From contig NZ_JAGGOT010000059.1 of assembly GCF_018614195.1 (NCBI RefSeq), positions 101,086 through 165,085 on the forward strand: a stretch of DNA of 64,000 bases, given 5' to 3'. The position numbers and the translations under genes are program-made. The notes below the pieces were generated by a model. The model searched no databases and was not told the DNA's origin. It worked only from the letters and a program-made list of their open reading frames with translations. Below, one piece after another: positions 17,279 to 26,464 of this stretch; the stretch's first letter is position 1; every line of letters starts with the position of its first letter. This stretch comes from Streptomyces sp. ISL-43. GTDB taxonomy: Bacteria > Actinomycetota > Actinomycetes > Streptomycetales > Streptomycetaceae.

Positions 17279-17671
17279 ATGGTCGATCACCCGCACATCG
17301 CCGTGTTCCGGCGCGCGATGGAGGCCTTTGCGGCTGGCGACAGGGAAGTGCTGGCGGAGGTCTTCCACCCCGACGTCGCCTGGCACAACGGGGGTCAGGG
17401 GCCGCTGTCGGGGGACTTTCACGGCCGCGAAGCCACATTCGAGATGTTCGCTCGTGACTTCGAGCTGTCAGGCGGCACGTACCGCCCTCAGCTCCACGAT
17501 GTTCTCGCCAACGATGCCCATACAGTCGCCCTGCTCCACGCCACAGCGTCGCGCGAGGGCAAGCAGCTCGACATGGACTACGCGATCGTCTTCCACATCA
17601 GCGACGGCAGGATCGTCGAAGGTTGGGAGCTCTGGGCCGACCAAGCGACATACGACGAGTTCTGGTCGTAG
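17279..17671 (+). CDS. NTF2-like / SnoaL-like protein
   Basis: The ATG at 17279 has AGGAGG five bases upstream. The 130-residue product shows the NTF2 fold pattern: a first helix (FRRAMEAFAAGDREVLAEVF), HPDVAWHNGG, a long helix (GREATFEMFARDFELSG), and three terminal strands (DAHTVALLHATASREGK, LDMDYAIVFHISDGRIVEGW). The final WADQATYDEFWS is typical of SnoaL-like polyketide-cyclase relatives. Members include isomerases, cyclases and ligand binders; no specific substrate can be inferred and no biosynthetic cluster is adjacent. Confidence 0.85.
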   Translation: MVDHPHIAVFRRAMEAFAAGDREVLAEVFHPDVAWHNGGQGPLSGDFHGREATFEMFARDFELSGGTYRPQLHDVLANDAHTVALLHATASREGKQLDMDYAIVFHISDGRIVEGWELWADQATYDEFWS

Positions 17672-18007
17672 AGAGCGGTGTGGTCGGTTTCGTAGTCGCG
17701 CCGACGATCTCCGACTCGTGGCGTCACCGCACGGTTGAGACCATGGGCCTGGACGGGACCTGTCGTCGGCGGGGGCACGTCGAGGGCGGGCAATGGCCGC
17801 GCATCCACAGTGACTGACCTCCCGCAGGGGCCGACTCGGGGGCGCCGTCCGCCACGACGATGCCGCGCACACATCCTCCGCCCCTGCCGACCATGGCCGC
17901 ATGCCGGCCCCCGTACAGGCGGTAGCCCGTGGCGGGCGGGGACGACCTCGATGGGGAGGAGTAGCTCTCAGACGACCGGTGGTCGGCGGGCGTCGCGGGG
18001 ACGGGTG
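17672..18007. other. Intergenic region, no supported gene
   Basis: No frame with a ribosome site or family match; the genes on either side converge. Confidence 0.5.
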
Positions 18008-19639
18008 TCAGCGGGCTTCCTGGAGGTAGGCGGCGATGTTGGCGAGGTCGTTGGAGATGCCCAGCACGTCGGTGGGGTTGGCGGTCGGTGTGGAGGCGCC
18101 ATTGACGCCCGCGTAGAAGGTGTCGAAGCGGCCGTCGCCCCGGTCCAGGTAGCCGGCGATGGTGATGGCGCCGACGGCCAGCCGGTCGTTGAGGGAGTCC
18201 CCTCCCACGGCCGCACCGGTCTTGGCGAAGACCTTGCCGCGTGCCGGACAGCTGCGGCAGTTGTCGGCCAACAGGCCGTCGACACCGAGGATGGGCAGCG
18301 CCTCCCGGAAGAGTTGCGCGTCAGGGGTGCCCTGCCAGTACGCCAACGTCTGGACCAGCACCGCCGGCGTGACGCGGTCGGCGGGGTTGCCGCCCCGGCC
18401 GTCCATCAGCTCGGCCTGGGTGCGGTCGATGCCGGCCCCGTCCAAGAAGTCGGCGAGGACCGGGAAACCGTCCTGGCACTGGTGGCTGCCGGTCGTGACG
18501 GCCATCAGGCAGATACCGAGGTTCGCACCCAGGTTGTGGCTGACCTTAAGGATCAGCTTGGCGTACTGGGCGTAGGGCGGGGAGGTGTACGCGGCAACGC
18601 GCGGGCGGCCTTCGTAATCGCGCGGCAGCCGGGCGACCGGGTTGGGGCCCGTCGGGTCGGCGGTGACCCGCACCCCGGCCCGTTCGAGTGCCTCGATCAA
18701 CGCGGTACGGCCGAAGGCAGCCGGATCGGTGATCGGTGAGGTCTGCACCAGAGGCTTGGCGCCCGCCGCGATGGTTCCGGACAGCTTGATCCGGGTGCCG
18801 CCGTCGGTCGCGGTCGCGGTCACGGTCACGGCGCTGGGTTTCCCCGCCGCGACCGTCTTCACCTCGGAGGTCACCTGGTACGGAGCGACCTTCGGACGCC
18901 AGTCCAGTCGGGCGTTCGCGCCGGCCCCGTCCCCGGAGGTGATCGTCAGGTCGATCAGGTTGTCGTTGATGATCAGCGGGACCGGAGTGGGGACGAGCTC
19001 CGGGTCGGGCGCGAAGAGCCGGCTGTCGACGATCACGTCGCCGTCGAGGCGGGTGATGCCGGAGGCGCGCACCTGCCGGGCGAGCTGATCGATCCCGGCG
19101 AGCGGGTTCTCCGGGGTGAGAACGGCGCCGGGGAAGTCGTTGGCGTAGGTGTGGTCGAGGTCGGTGTACGCGACCGTGCCGTCGGGGCGCGTCCTGCCCC
19201 CCATGGTGAGGTCTCCCTGGGCGACGAGGCCGAGGTCGCCGGAGAGCGTGGAGCCGTTCCGCTCGCCGAGCGCGTACACCGGGGTGACGAAGCGGTGGTC
19301 CTTGCCGAGCGTCTTCCACGGGCCGGAGACGCTGATGAGCTTGGCCGTGGACCCGGGGACGAAGAACTGGTCGGGGAACAAGCTGTGCACCACGCGCCCG
19401 CCGTCCGGCTCCGTCTGGAGCAGGCCCCACTGGGCGTGGCGGTACTCCGGCTTCCCCATGATCTGCGTGATGCGCGGGTCGAGCCCGCCGGACTGTGCGC
19501 CGACGGACGGGGATGCGGAGGGAGACGGGGGCGGCGTGGGGGCCGCCCCGGCCGCCGGGGCCAGTGCCACGCACAGCAGCGCGGCAGAGACGGCGGCCGT
19601 TCCCCGCCGTAGCGATGCGCGGCGGATCGGACCATTCAC
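18008..19639 (-). CDS. dacB: D-alanyl-D-alanine carboxypeptidase/endopeptidase (PBP4 type, peptidase S13)
   Basis: The start is set at GTG 19639, which has GGAG six bases upstream and opens a signal peptide (RRASLRRGTAAVSAALLCVA, cleavage near AAGAAP). The 543-residue product has the class C PBP motifs: S97-T-A-K100 in FVPGSTAKLIS, the SxN box as SHN in LKVSHNLGANL, and KTG in KVFAKTGAAVGG. A large insert between SxxK and SxN is normal for the S13 family. It should trim or cleave peptidoglycan peptides outside the membrane. A proline/serine linker follows the signal peptide. The gene is monocistronic. Confidence 0.92.
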   Translation of the reverse strand: MNGPIRRASLRRGTAAVSAALLCVALAPAAGAAPTPPPSPSASPSVGAQSGGLDPRITQIMGKPEYRHAQWGLLQTEPDGGRVVHSLFPDQFFVPGSTAKLISVSGPWKTLGKDHRFVTPVYALGERNGSTLSGDLGLVAQGDLTMGGRTRPDGTVAYTDLDHTYANDFPGAVLTPENPLAGIDQLARQVRASGITRLDGDVIVDSRLFAPDPELVPTPVPLIINDNLIDLTITSGDGAGANARLDWRPKVAPYQVTSEVKTVAAGKPSAVTVTATATDGGTRIKLSGTIAAGAKPLVQTSPITDPAAFGRTALIEALERAGVRVTADPTGPNPVARLPRDYEGRPRVAAYTSPPYAQYAKLILKVSHNLGANLGICLMAVTTGSHQCQDGFPVLADFLDGAGIDRTQAELMDGRGGNPADRVTPAVLVQTLAYWQGTPDAQLFREALPILGVDGLLADNCRSCPARGKVFAKTGAAVGGDSLNDRLAVGAITIAGYLDRGDGRFDTFYAGVNGASTPTANPTDVLGISNDLANIAAYLQEAR

Positions 19640-19900
19640 AGCGCGCTCCGTTCTCGCGGCTGTCCTCCCGAGGCCTGTGTACAGCGTGGCACGACCGCAT
19701 CGGACGTGCACCTCGCTCTGGGGCGGTGCATACGGGGGGCCGCCACCAGGAGGCCCATGTCGATGTGTGCATCGGGAACCGCCGGCCCGAGAGCCCGTCC
19801 CTGACTCCAGCTCCATGCCCCGTAGTCGCTGGTGCTGGGCGGCGCGAGTGGCGTGCTGAACTTGAAATGCCCCGCCGGCTGAGCCGGGGGGCTTCCAAGA

Positions 19901-20941
19901 TCAGACCATCAACAGGAGCCGCGTGTTCGGTACCAGCTTCCGGTTCACGCTGGTGCTCTGCACGAAGATCGTAAAGTCGTCGTTGTGGTCGGGCTTGACG
20001 CGAACTTCCGTGTTTGGCAGGCCGAGCACGGCCCGGGCCTCCGGCCCCGTGTAGACCCGGTCCGTCTTCTTCTCCAGCACCGCGATCTGCTTACGCGCCT
20101 GGATCTTCTCCGACTTGCTCAGCTGATAGAAAGCGCCACCGGTACGGTAAGTGTGCCCGCATTCGGTGACCCAGTCCCGGATCGCCGCTTCACGGGCCAC
20201 CGGAATCAGCTGGTACTCGGACGGATTCACCGGAGTGAGACCGGCTGCCTTGATGGCTTCCTTGTTGACGGTCTCGGCACCCGTGGAGAACACCGCCCGG
20301 GATCCCCGGATGCCCTTGGTGCGGCCCACCATGAACTTCTCGGTCGCCTGCTGGATGACCTGCCCGGCCTCCTCCAGCCCCTGTGTGCTCGTGGCGTCCC
20401 AGATGGCGATGTTGTCCTTCGGGAAACCGCACTGCATGGCCTCGCGCTTGCCCATCTGGTCCGGAACCAGGACGGCCAGGGTCCAGTTGTCCTCCTGCGT
20501 CTCGACCAACTTGGCCACGGCCCGCACCAGCTCCCGCGGATCCTTGGAAGGGGCATCCAGGTTGCGGTGGCTCGCGTTCTCCTGTCCGTCGGTCAGTACG
20601 AACGTCAGGAAGCTGTGGTCGCCGTAAAGTTGAGCGGTCTGCGCCAGCTCCCGCTGCGACTTGAGTGTGGCCGCCAGCAGAGCCGTCATTCCACCGACCC
20701 GGTACAGCTGCTTCAGGGACGGCATCCGCAGCACGTCCTTGTCGTAGATGACGCACTCCACCTTATTGGCGAAGACGTACACCGTGACGCGGGTTTCCTG
20801 GTCCAGTTCCTGCGATCGGCGCGCCAGATACGAAATCTGCTGGTCGGCGACTTCGACGACTTTCTGGCTCAGGTGCGACATGGACGAACTGGCATCCAAT
20901 ACGAGGGCAACGTGATTGATGTAGTTCTGGCTTCCGGACAT
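19901..20941 (-). CDS. VWA (von Willebrand factor A) domain protein
   Basis: The ATG at 20941 follows GGGGAG. The 346-residue product opens straight into a VWA domain: HVALVLDASSSMSHLSQK gives the MIDAS D16-x-S18-x-S20, with further metal-site elements at VGGMTALLAA and FVLTDGQENASH. The domain ends near residue 190 and is followed by about 150 residues of unknown function (NKEAIKAAGLTPVNPSEYQL, YTGPEARAVLG). No signal peptide or membrane helix is present, so it acts in the cytoplasm. It lies 166 bp downstream of the SpoIIE-type phosphatase on the same strand and may be co-transcribed. Confidence 0.85.
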   Translation of the reverse strand: MSGSQNYINHVALVLDASSSMSHLSQKVVEVADQQISYLARRSQELDQETRVTVYVFANKVECVIYDKDVLRMPSLKQLYRVGGMTALLAATLKSQRELAQTAQLYGDHSFLTFVLTDGQENASHRNLDAPSKDPRELVRAVAKLVETQEDNWTLAVLVPDQMGKREAMQCGFPKDNIAIWDATSTQGLEEAGQVIQQATEKFMVGRTKGIRGSRAVFSTGAETVNKEAIKAAGLTPVNPSEYQLIPVAREAAIRDWVTECGHTYRTGGAFYQLSKSEKIQARKQIAVLEKKTDRVYTGPEARAVLGLPNTEVRVKPDHNDDFTIFVQSTSVNRKLVPNTRLLLMV

Positions 20942-21107
20942 GAGCACTCCCCGTTCCTCCGACTTGATGCTCCTATCCTCTCAGCCACCACTGACAATCG
21001 ATCATGCTCCCGGCACTCCAGCACCATCGCCGCGATCGAGTCGAGTTTCGCGTACGGCAGCGTGAAGCAGCCCAGGATCTGCCCGGCTCCGGCGTGAGCA
21101 GGCCCGT

Positions 21108-23756
21108 TCAGTGTTCCGCGGAGTCCGGCAGCGGCTGCTCGGACCAGATGATCTTCCCGTCGGACGTGTAGCGGGTGCCCCACCTGCGGCTGATCTGAGC
21201 CACCAGGAAGAGCCCGCGGCCACCCTCGTCCGTGGTCGCGGCATACCGCAGATGTGGTGAGGTGCTGCTGCCGTCGGATACCTCGCAGGTCAGCAGCCTG
21301 TCGTCGTTCAGCAGCCGAACGCGGACCGGTGCGCTGCCGTGCCGGATGGCGTTCGTGACGAGTTCGCTGAGTACGAGCTCCGTACCGAAGGCGAGCTCGG
21401 ACAAGCCCCATTCCTCCAGTTTCTCCACGGCGCGGGTCCGCACGGCCCCGACGGCGCTCGGCTCGAACGGCACCTCCCAGTCGGCGATGCGGTCCGCGCC
21501 CAGCGCCCGCGTCCGCGCGACCAGGATGGCCACGTCGTCCCGGGGGCGCACCGGCAGCAGCTCCTGCAGGATCGCCCGGCACGTCTCGTGCGGCCCCCGG
21601 TCGGCGTGGGCGAGTGCCGAACGGAGCAGCTCGAGCCCCTCGTCGATGTCCCGACCCGGGTCCTCGATCAGGCCGTCGGTGTACAGCACCAGTTGTGAAC
21701 CCTCGCTCAGGTCCAGCTCCGCCGACTCGAAGGGGAAGCCGCCCAGCCCCAGTGGCGCGCCCGGGGGCAGGTTGGGAATCTCCGTCGAGCCGTCCGGGCG
21801 TACCACGAACGGTGGCACGTGCCCCGCGCGGGCCACCGTGCACCGCTGGGTCACCGCGTCGTACACGGCGTACAGGCAGGTCGCTCCGAGCAGTCCATCG
21901 CCGTCGGCGCCGCCCTCCCTGCTCTGGTCGATGTACTGGACGAGGTCGTCGAGACGGGCCAGGAGTTCGTCGGGAGGCAGGTCCAGGGAGGAGAAGTTGA
22001 GCACGGCCGTGCGCAGCTGCCCCATGGTGGCCGCGGCGTGCAGTCCGTGGCCGACCACGTCGCCCACGACCAGCGCGACCCGGCTGCCGGGAAGCGGGAT
22101 CACGTCGAACCAGTCGCCGCCGACCCCGGAATGGGCGGGCAGGTAGTAGTGCGCCACCTCGACGGCGCTCTGCTCGGGCAGGTCGCGCGGTAGCAGGCTG
22201 TGCTGGAGCGCCACGGCCAGGGTGTGCTCGCGGGTGTAGCGGCGGGCGTTGTCGATGCTGATGCCCGCCCGGGCCACCAGCTCCTCGGCGAGCGAGAGAT
22301 CCTCCTCGTTGAAGGGTTCCGGCTTCCGGGAGCGCCAGAAGTTGGCCACGCCGAGTACGACGCCGCGGGCCGTGAGGGGAGCGGTGATCAGGGAGTGGAT
22401 CCCGAAGTCGATGATCTCCTGAGCCCGCTGCGGGTCCTGGGCGTACCAGCCGGGTGCGTCGGCGAGGGCGGAGACCACCTCGGCCCGGCCGCTGCTGAGA
22501 CCGCGCGCCTGCGGGGTGGAGGGCAGGAAGTCGATCAGCCGGCCGCGCGGATAGAGCGGCGCGCCGTCGCTGATGCCGCTGACCCCGGTACGGCGCAGCT
22601 CCGCGTCCGGGGTGGGCTCGTCCCCGTGGAGCACGGGCTCCGCCAGGTCCACGGTCACGAAATCCGCGAAGCGCGGTACGGCGACGTCGGCGAGCTCCTG
22701 GGCCGTCTGCTTTACGTCGAGGGTGGTGCCGATGCCGACGCCGGCGTCGTACAGCAGCCTCAGTCGCCTGCGGGCCGCGTCGGCCCGAGTGCTCAGGACA
22801 CGCATGTCGGTGGAGTCGCGGATGGTGACGGCAGCCCCCTCGGGCCCGCCGCCGGCCCGCGTCGGCCGCTGGTTGATCACGAGCAGCCGGTCCCCGGCCT
22901 CGTGCACCTCGTCGGTGGCCTCCCGGCCGGACAGCAGGAGGTCGGTCACGTGCCGGTCGAGGCCGGGCAGCTCCCCGATGAGTGCCCCCTCGGCATCGGG
23001 GGGAAGCCGGAGCAGCCGCTTCGCCTCGTCGTTCGCGAGCAGTAGCCGGCCCGCACCGTCGGTGATCAGCACCCCCTCGCGGACGGCGTGCAGCACCGCG
23101 TCGTGGTGTTCGTACATCCGTGTCATCTCCAGCGGGCCGAGCCCGTGGGTCTGCCGTCGGAGGCGTCTGCTGATCAGTGCCGCGCCCGCGGTGGCCAGTG
23201 CGAGGCCGCCCGCGCTGACGCCGAGGATCACGGGGAGCTGCCGGTCGACCACGCCGGCGACGTTCTTCACGGTGAGGCCGGCGGACACCAGTGCCACGAC
23301 CCGGCCGTCGTCGGAGAAGACCGGCACCACGGCCTGGATCTCTTTGCCCAGCGGACCGTCCACGCTCTCCGTGTACACGTGGCCGGCGAGCGAGGGCGCG
23401 ATCGTGCCGACGAACCGCTTGCCGATGCGGTCGGGGAGGGGGTGGGTGTAGCGGATCCCGTGGGTGTCCATCACCACGATGAAGTCCACCGAGGCGGCCT
23501 TGCGCGTCGCCTCGGCGAGTGGCTGGAGGACCGCGGAGGGATCGGGGGAGCGGAGGGCCTCCTGCAGCCCGAGGGAGCGCGCGAAGGTCTGCGCGACCGC
23601 CACGGACCGCGTGCGGGCCTCGCGGTCCACGTCGTGGCGCGACTGGAGCACCAGCGCCAGCACCGCACCGGCGGTGAGCAGCACCACGACCGCCACCTGG
23701 AGGATGAATACCTGCCTGGCGACGCTGTGCGGGCGATTTCCGTTCAGTGACCGCAC
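21108..23756 (-). CDS. Membrane sensor SpoIIE-type protein phosphatase with PAS, GAF and HATPase domains
   Basis: With the start at GTG 23756 the protein is about 882 residues. A TM helix (FILQVAVVVLLTAGAVLALV) is followed by an extracytoplasmic sensor of about 140 residues (VVMDTHGIRYTHPLPDRIGK), a second TM helix (ILGVSAGGLALATAGAALIS), a PAS domain (GVLITDGAGRLLLANDEAKR) and a GAF domain (LYDAGVGIGTTLDVKQT). Next is a PP2C/SpoIIE domain (SGVGGDWFDVIPL; VGDVVGHGLHAAATMGQL; ARAGHVPPFV), then a C-terminal HATPase (ELVLSELVTNAIRHG; DEGGRGLFLVAQI). This CitA-like sensor plus phosphatase plus anti-sigma-type kinase is a common Streptomyces partner-switching architecture acting on anti-anti-sigma factors. 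An upstream ATG (23840) is possible but would put about 28 non-typical residues first. Confidence 0.9.
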   Translation of the reverse strand: MRSLNGNRPHSVARQVFILQVAVVVLLTAGAVLALVLQSRHDVDREARTRSVAVAQTFARSLGLQEALRSPDPSAVLQPLAEATRKAASVDFIVVMDTHGIRYTHPLPDRIGKRFVGTIAPSLAGHVYTESVDGPLGKEIQAVVPVFSDDGRVVALVSAGLTVKNVAGVVDRQLPVILGVSAGGLALATAGAALISRRLRRQTHGLGPLEMTRMYEHHDAVLHAVREGVLITDGAGRLLLANDEAKRLLRLPPDAEGALIGELPGLDRHVTDLLLSGREATDEVHEAGDRLLVINQRPTRAGGGPEGAAVTIRDSTDMRVLSTRADAARRRLRLLYDAGVGIGTTLDVKQTAQELADVAVPRFADFVTVDLAEPVLHGDEPTPDAELRRTGVSGISDGAPLYPRGRLIDFLPSTPQARGLSSGRAEVVSALADAPGWYAQDPQRAQEIIDFGIHSLITAPLTARGVVLGVANFWRSRKPEPFNEEDLSLAEELVARAGISIDNARRYTREHTLAVALQHSLLPRDLPEQSAVEVAHYYLPAHSGVGGDWFDVIPLPGSRVALVVGDVVGHGLHAAATMGQLRTAVLNFSSLDLPPDELLARLDDLVQYIDQSREGGADGDGLLGATCLYAVYDAVTQRCTVARAGHVPPFVVRPDGSTEIPNLPPGAPLGLGGFPFESAELDLSEGSQLVLYTDGLIEDPGRDIDEGLELLRSALAHADRGPHETCRAILQELLPVRPRDDVAILVARTRALGADRIADWEVPFEPSAVGAVRTRAVEKLEEWGLSELAFGTELVLSELVTNAIRHGSAPVRVRLLNDDRLLTCEVSDGSSTSPHLRYAATTDEGGRGLFLVAQISRRWGTRYTSDGKIIWSEQPLPDSAEH

Positions 23757-24076
23757 CGCCGCCCCCGGTACGGGTTGCAAGGATGGGCCACGAAACCAGT
23801 TGTAGCACTGTCGGCCGCCCGCGGTACGCCCGTCGGACATCCCACGCCGTCGAAGTGGCGCGCTACCACCGCCATGGCGGTGCGAGTGCGGCCGAAGCCG
23901 GCGACGGTGAGCGTCTCGCCGGCGGTGGTCCGAGCGTTTGCCGCAGTTCCCGGCCATGGACAGCAAGACACAGAGCCCGACGAGATGGAGCTGATCCGGC
24001 TGGCCGACTCGGGCCAGAGCGTCAGCGTTCGTCTACTTTCGCGCGTGGCGATCATGGAAAGCCTGGGCGTGAGGAA

Positions 24077-24280
24077 CTACGACGCGGCGGCCGTCGTCGT
24101 GAGCGACTTCGTGAACGGAACGCGGAGCGTTACGGGTGGGAGGGGGTGGCGTGCTGTGTGCTGCCGTTCTGGGGTGTCCCGTATGAGGCCGCGCCGGTCG
24201 GCCTCGGCGGCCTCCTCGAGGGAAGCACAAGAATCCGCGGCGGTGTCGTTGTCGAAGGGGCCGACGTCCCAGGTGCCCAC
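24077..24280 (-). pseudogene. Truncated DUF4259 protein
   Basis: A GTG with a perfect AAGGAG site begins VGTWDVGPFDNDTAAD, the hallmark N-terminus of DUF4259 proteins, and continues through EEAAEADRRGLIRDT. After about 35 residues homology stops and the frame runs on in low-quality sequence to a stop at 24077. Full family members are about 120-140 residues, so the gene has lost its C-terminal two thirds. The rest of 23757-24408 holds no supported gene. Confidence 0.65.
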
Positions 24281-24408
24281 GAATCTCCTTGCGGCGGGGT
24301 CCTCCGGGATAGTGCCAGGCGGCACCGACAACAGCAGGCTCAGGCGTCGTACACGATCGGGAGTCTTCGCGTGGGCGCCGGGTCGGGGGAAGGGTGGGTG
24401 GGGCCGGC

Positions 24409-25332
24409 TCAGCGCGAGTCCTCGTGGCTCCGGCTCCGGCTCGGGCCGCGGTCCGTCACGAGGTCTGCCAGGCGGCGGGCCGGGGCGGAGGGGTCGGCCG
24501 GGTGGAGCAGTTCGGTGCGGTGGACCAGGCGGGGGGCCCGGACCGGGACCGGCGTCACGCCGGGGAGGGCGGCGGCCAGCGGCAGGGGGAGCACGGCGAG
24601 GCCGTGACCGGCCGCAGCGAGTGCGGCCAGGCCGTGGACGTCGGTGCCGAGGTGGCGGATCCGGGGGCGGAATCCGTCGGCGCCGCAGACGGCGCGCAGC
24701 CGGTCGAGGGGGACGGCTGTGTCCGGGGAGTCGATCCACTGGGCCTGCGCCAGGTCGGTCAGCCGCACCGCGTCCCGCCGCGCCAGGGGGTGGCCGCACG
24801 GGAAGAGCACCGCCAGGGGCTCCTCGGAGGCGGCGAGGGTGACGGTCGGGCCGAGGTCGGGCAACGGCAGCGGGTCGCTGGGTGCGGCCACGCCGTCGAT
24901 GAGGCCGAGGTCGGCGCGGGCCGTGAGCACCTCCTCGATCACCGCTTCCCGGCCCACTACCCGTACTTCGACGTCCACGTGGGCGGCGGCCCGCAGCCGG
25001 GCGAGGGCCCGGGCCGCGGACGCGCCGAGCGCGGCGGGGGAGCAGGCGAGGGTCAGCCGGTCGGCGGGGGCGCGGTGCAGTCGGGCGATGTCGGCGCGGG
25101 CGGCGTCCAGGCGGAGCAGCAGCGCGGGGGCGTGTTCCATCAGCCGGGCGCCGGCCGGGGTGGCGGCCACGGGACGGCGCTCGACCAGCCGGGTGCCCAG
25201 ATCCGCTTCGAGCGCGGCGATGTGCTGGGAGACGGCGGACTGGGTGTAGCCGAGGGCTGCGGCGGCTGTGGAGAACGAGCGGTGGTCGAGGACCGCGACG
25301 AACGTGCGGAGGAGATGCGGATCCATGTGCAT
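24409..25332 (-). CDS. LysR family transcriptional regulator
   Basis: The 307-residue protein begins HMDPHLLRTFVAVLDHRSFS (ATG 25332, or ATG 25326 two codons later). The HTH is FSTAAAALGYTQSAVSQHIA followed by ALEADLGTRLVERRP, typical of LysR. The substrate-binding half includes ERLT-like DRLTLACSPAALG and LAALAAAGHGLAVLPL. It is divergent from the amidotransferase-like gene 70 bp away, the usual position for a LysR regulator controlling its neighbour. The inducer is unknown. Confidence 0.93.
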   Translation of the reverse strand: MHMDPHLLRTFVAVLDHRSFSTAAAALGYTQSAVSQHIAALEADLGTRLVERRPVAATPAGARLMEHAPALLLRLDAARADIARLHRAPADRLTLACSPAALGASAARALARLRAAAHVDVEVRVVGREAVIEEVLTARADLGLIDGVAAPSDPLPLPDLGPTVTLAASEEPLAVLFPCGHPLARRDAVRLTDLAQAQWIDSPDTAVPLDRLRAVCGADGFRPRIRHLGTDVHGLAALAAAGHGLAVLPLPLAAALPGVTPVPVRAPRLVHRTELLHPADPSAPARRLADLVTDRGPSRSRSHEDSR

Positions 25333-25402
25333 CAGTATCGCTAATGCGCGGACGGTGAATCCTCGTTGGACCTGATGCCCGGTGGTCCGCAGGATGGTTC
25401 CT

Positions 25403-26179
25403 ATGAACAGCGCCACGCCCAACACCCCGACGCACCAGACTTCGAACGAGCCCTCGCACCACCCCTCGCACACCACAGCCCGCATCGCCCTCGTCGGCGA
25501 CCGCTCCGAGGCCGTCCGCTCCCACGCCCGGATCCCCGGCCTACTGGAGGCGCTGCGCCTGCACGAGGGGCTGGACCTGGACGCTTACTGGATTCCCACC
25601 GAGGATGCCGGTCAGGGCATGGACGGCTTCGACGCCGTCTGGGTGCTGCCCGGCAGCCCCTACCGCAGTGAGGCCGGAGTCCTGACGGCGATCCGGGCCG
25701 CGCGCGAGGGCGGCATCCCCTTCCTGGGCACCTGCGGCGGCTTCCAGCACGCCCTGCTGGAGTTCGCCCGCAACGTCTGCGGCCTGGACCGTGCCGCACA
25801 CGCCGAGAACGCCCCGGCCACCGCCGAGGCGGACGCCGTGGTCGTCCCGCTGGCCTGCTCGCTGGTCGGCCACGAGGGCACCGTCCGGGTCACCCCCGGA
25901 TCCCGCGCCGCCCGCCTGCTCGGCGCCGACCGCACCAAGGCGCGCTACCACTGCAACTACGGCCCCAACCCGCACCACTTGGACCTCCTGCGAGCCCACG
26001 GCCTGACCTTCACCGGCGCCGACGAGTCCGGCGACATCCGCATCGCCGAACTGGCCGCCCACCCCTTCTTCCTGGCCACCCTCTTCCAGCCTGAACTCGA
26101 CGGCGACGGCACCCGCGCCCACCCGCTGATCGCCGGACTCGCCGCGGCCGCCGTGGAGCACGCCCGCACCCGCCGCTAG
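25403..26179 (+). CDS. Class I glutamine-amidotransferase-like protein (CTP synthase C-terminal related)
   Basis: The 258-residue protein starts at ATG 25403 with AGGA upstream. It carries RIALVGDRSEAVRSHARIP, DAVWVLPGSPYRSEAGVL and the nucleophile elbow IPFLGTCGGFQHALLEF, as in the GATase domain of CTP synthase and its related stand-alone (seleno)protein family. The catalytic His-Glu dyad that reads HPE in active GATases is replaced by QPE in LATLFQPELDGDG, so normal glutamine hydrolysis is doubtful. No synthetase domain is adjacent. Divergent transcription from the LysR gene suggests control by it. Confidence 0.85.
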   Translation: MNSATPNTPTHQTSNEPSHHPSHTTARIALVGDRSEAVRSHARIPGLLEALRLHEGLDLDAYWIPTEDAGQGMDGFDAVWVLPGSPYRSEAGVLTAIRAAREGGIPFLGTCGGFQHALLEFARNVCGLDRAAHAENAPATAEADAVVVPLACSLVGHEGTVRVTPGSRAARLLGADRTKARYHCNYGPNPHHLDLLRAHGLTFTGADESGDIRIAELAAHPFFLATLFQPELDGDGTRAHPLIAGLAAAAVEHARTRR

Positions 26180-26415
26180 CCGTCGACCCGAGTGGCCTCC
26201 TGCGCTTCTGTCCGGGCGACGCCACCGAACTGTTCACCAGGGCTCCCCTGGGGGCAGCGAGGTCTACGACACGATCCTGGCCCCGGGTCGCCACCGACGT
26301 CGGGTTGCCCGGTCCTGTCCGGCTGAGCAAGCCCAGCAGAGCTGAAGCTGTGGTTGTGGGAGGTGATCGCTTCTTCACGCCCGTCAGCCGGCCGGCGCCC
26401 CAGCCCTTGCTTCAT

Positions 26416-26432
26416 CTATCGATATTCGATAG
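26416..26432. promoter_or_regulatory. Perfect palindrome upstream of DUF2975/XRE operon
   Basis: CTATCGA-TAT-TCGATAG is a perfect 17-bp inverted repeat in a locally AT-rich stretch 33 bp before the DUF2975 start. A second short inverted pair, ATCG...CGAT, follows at 26439-26451. Position suggests it is the operator of the XRE protein encoded by the second gene of the operon; binding is inferred. Confidence 0.65.
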
Positions 26433-26464
26433 TTTTTAATCGTAACTCGATGGAAGGATGGGTC

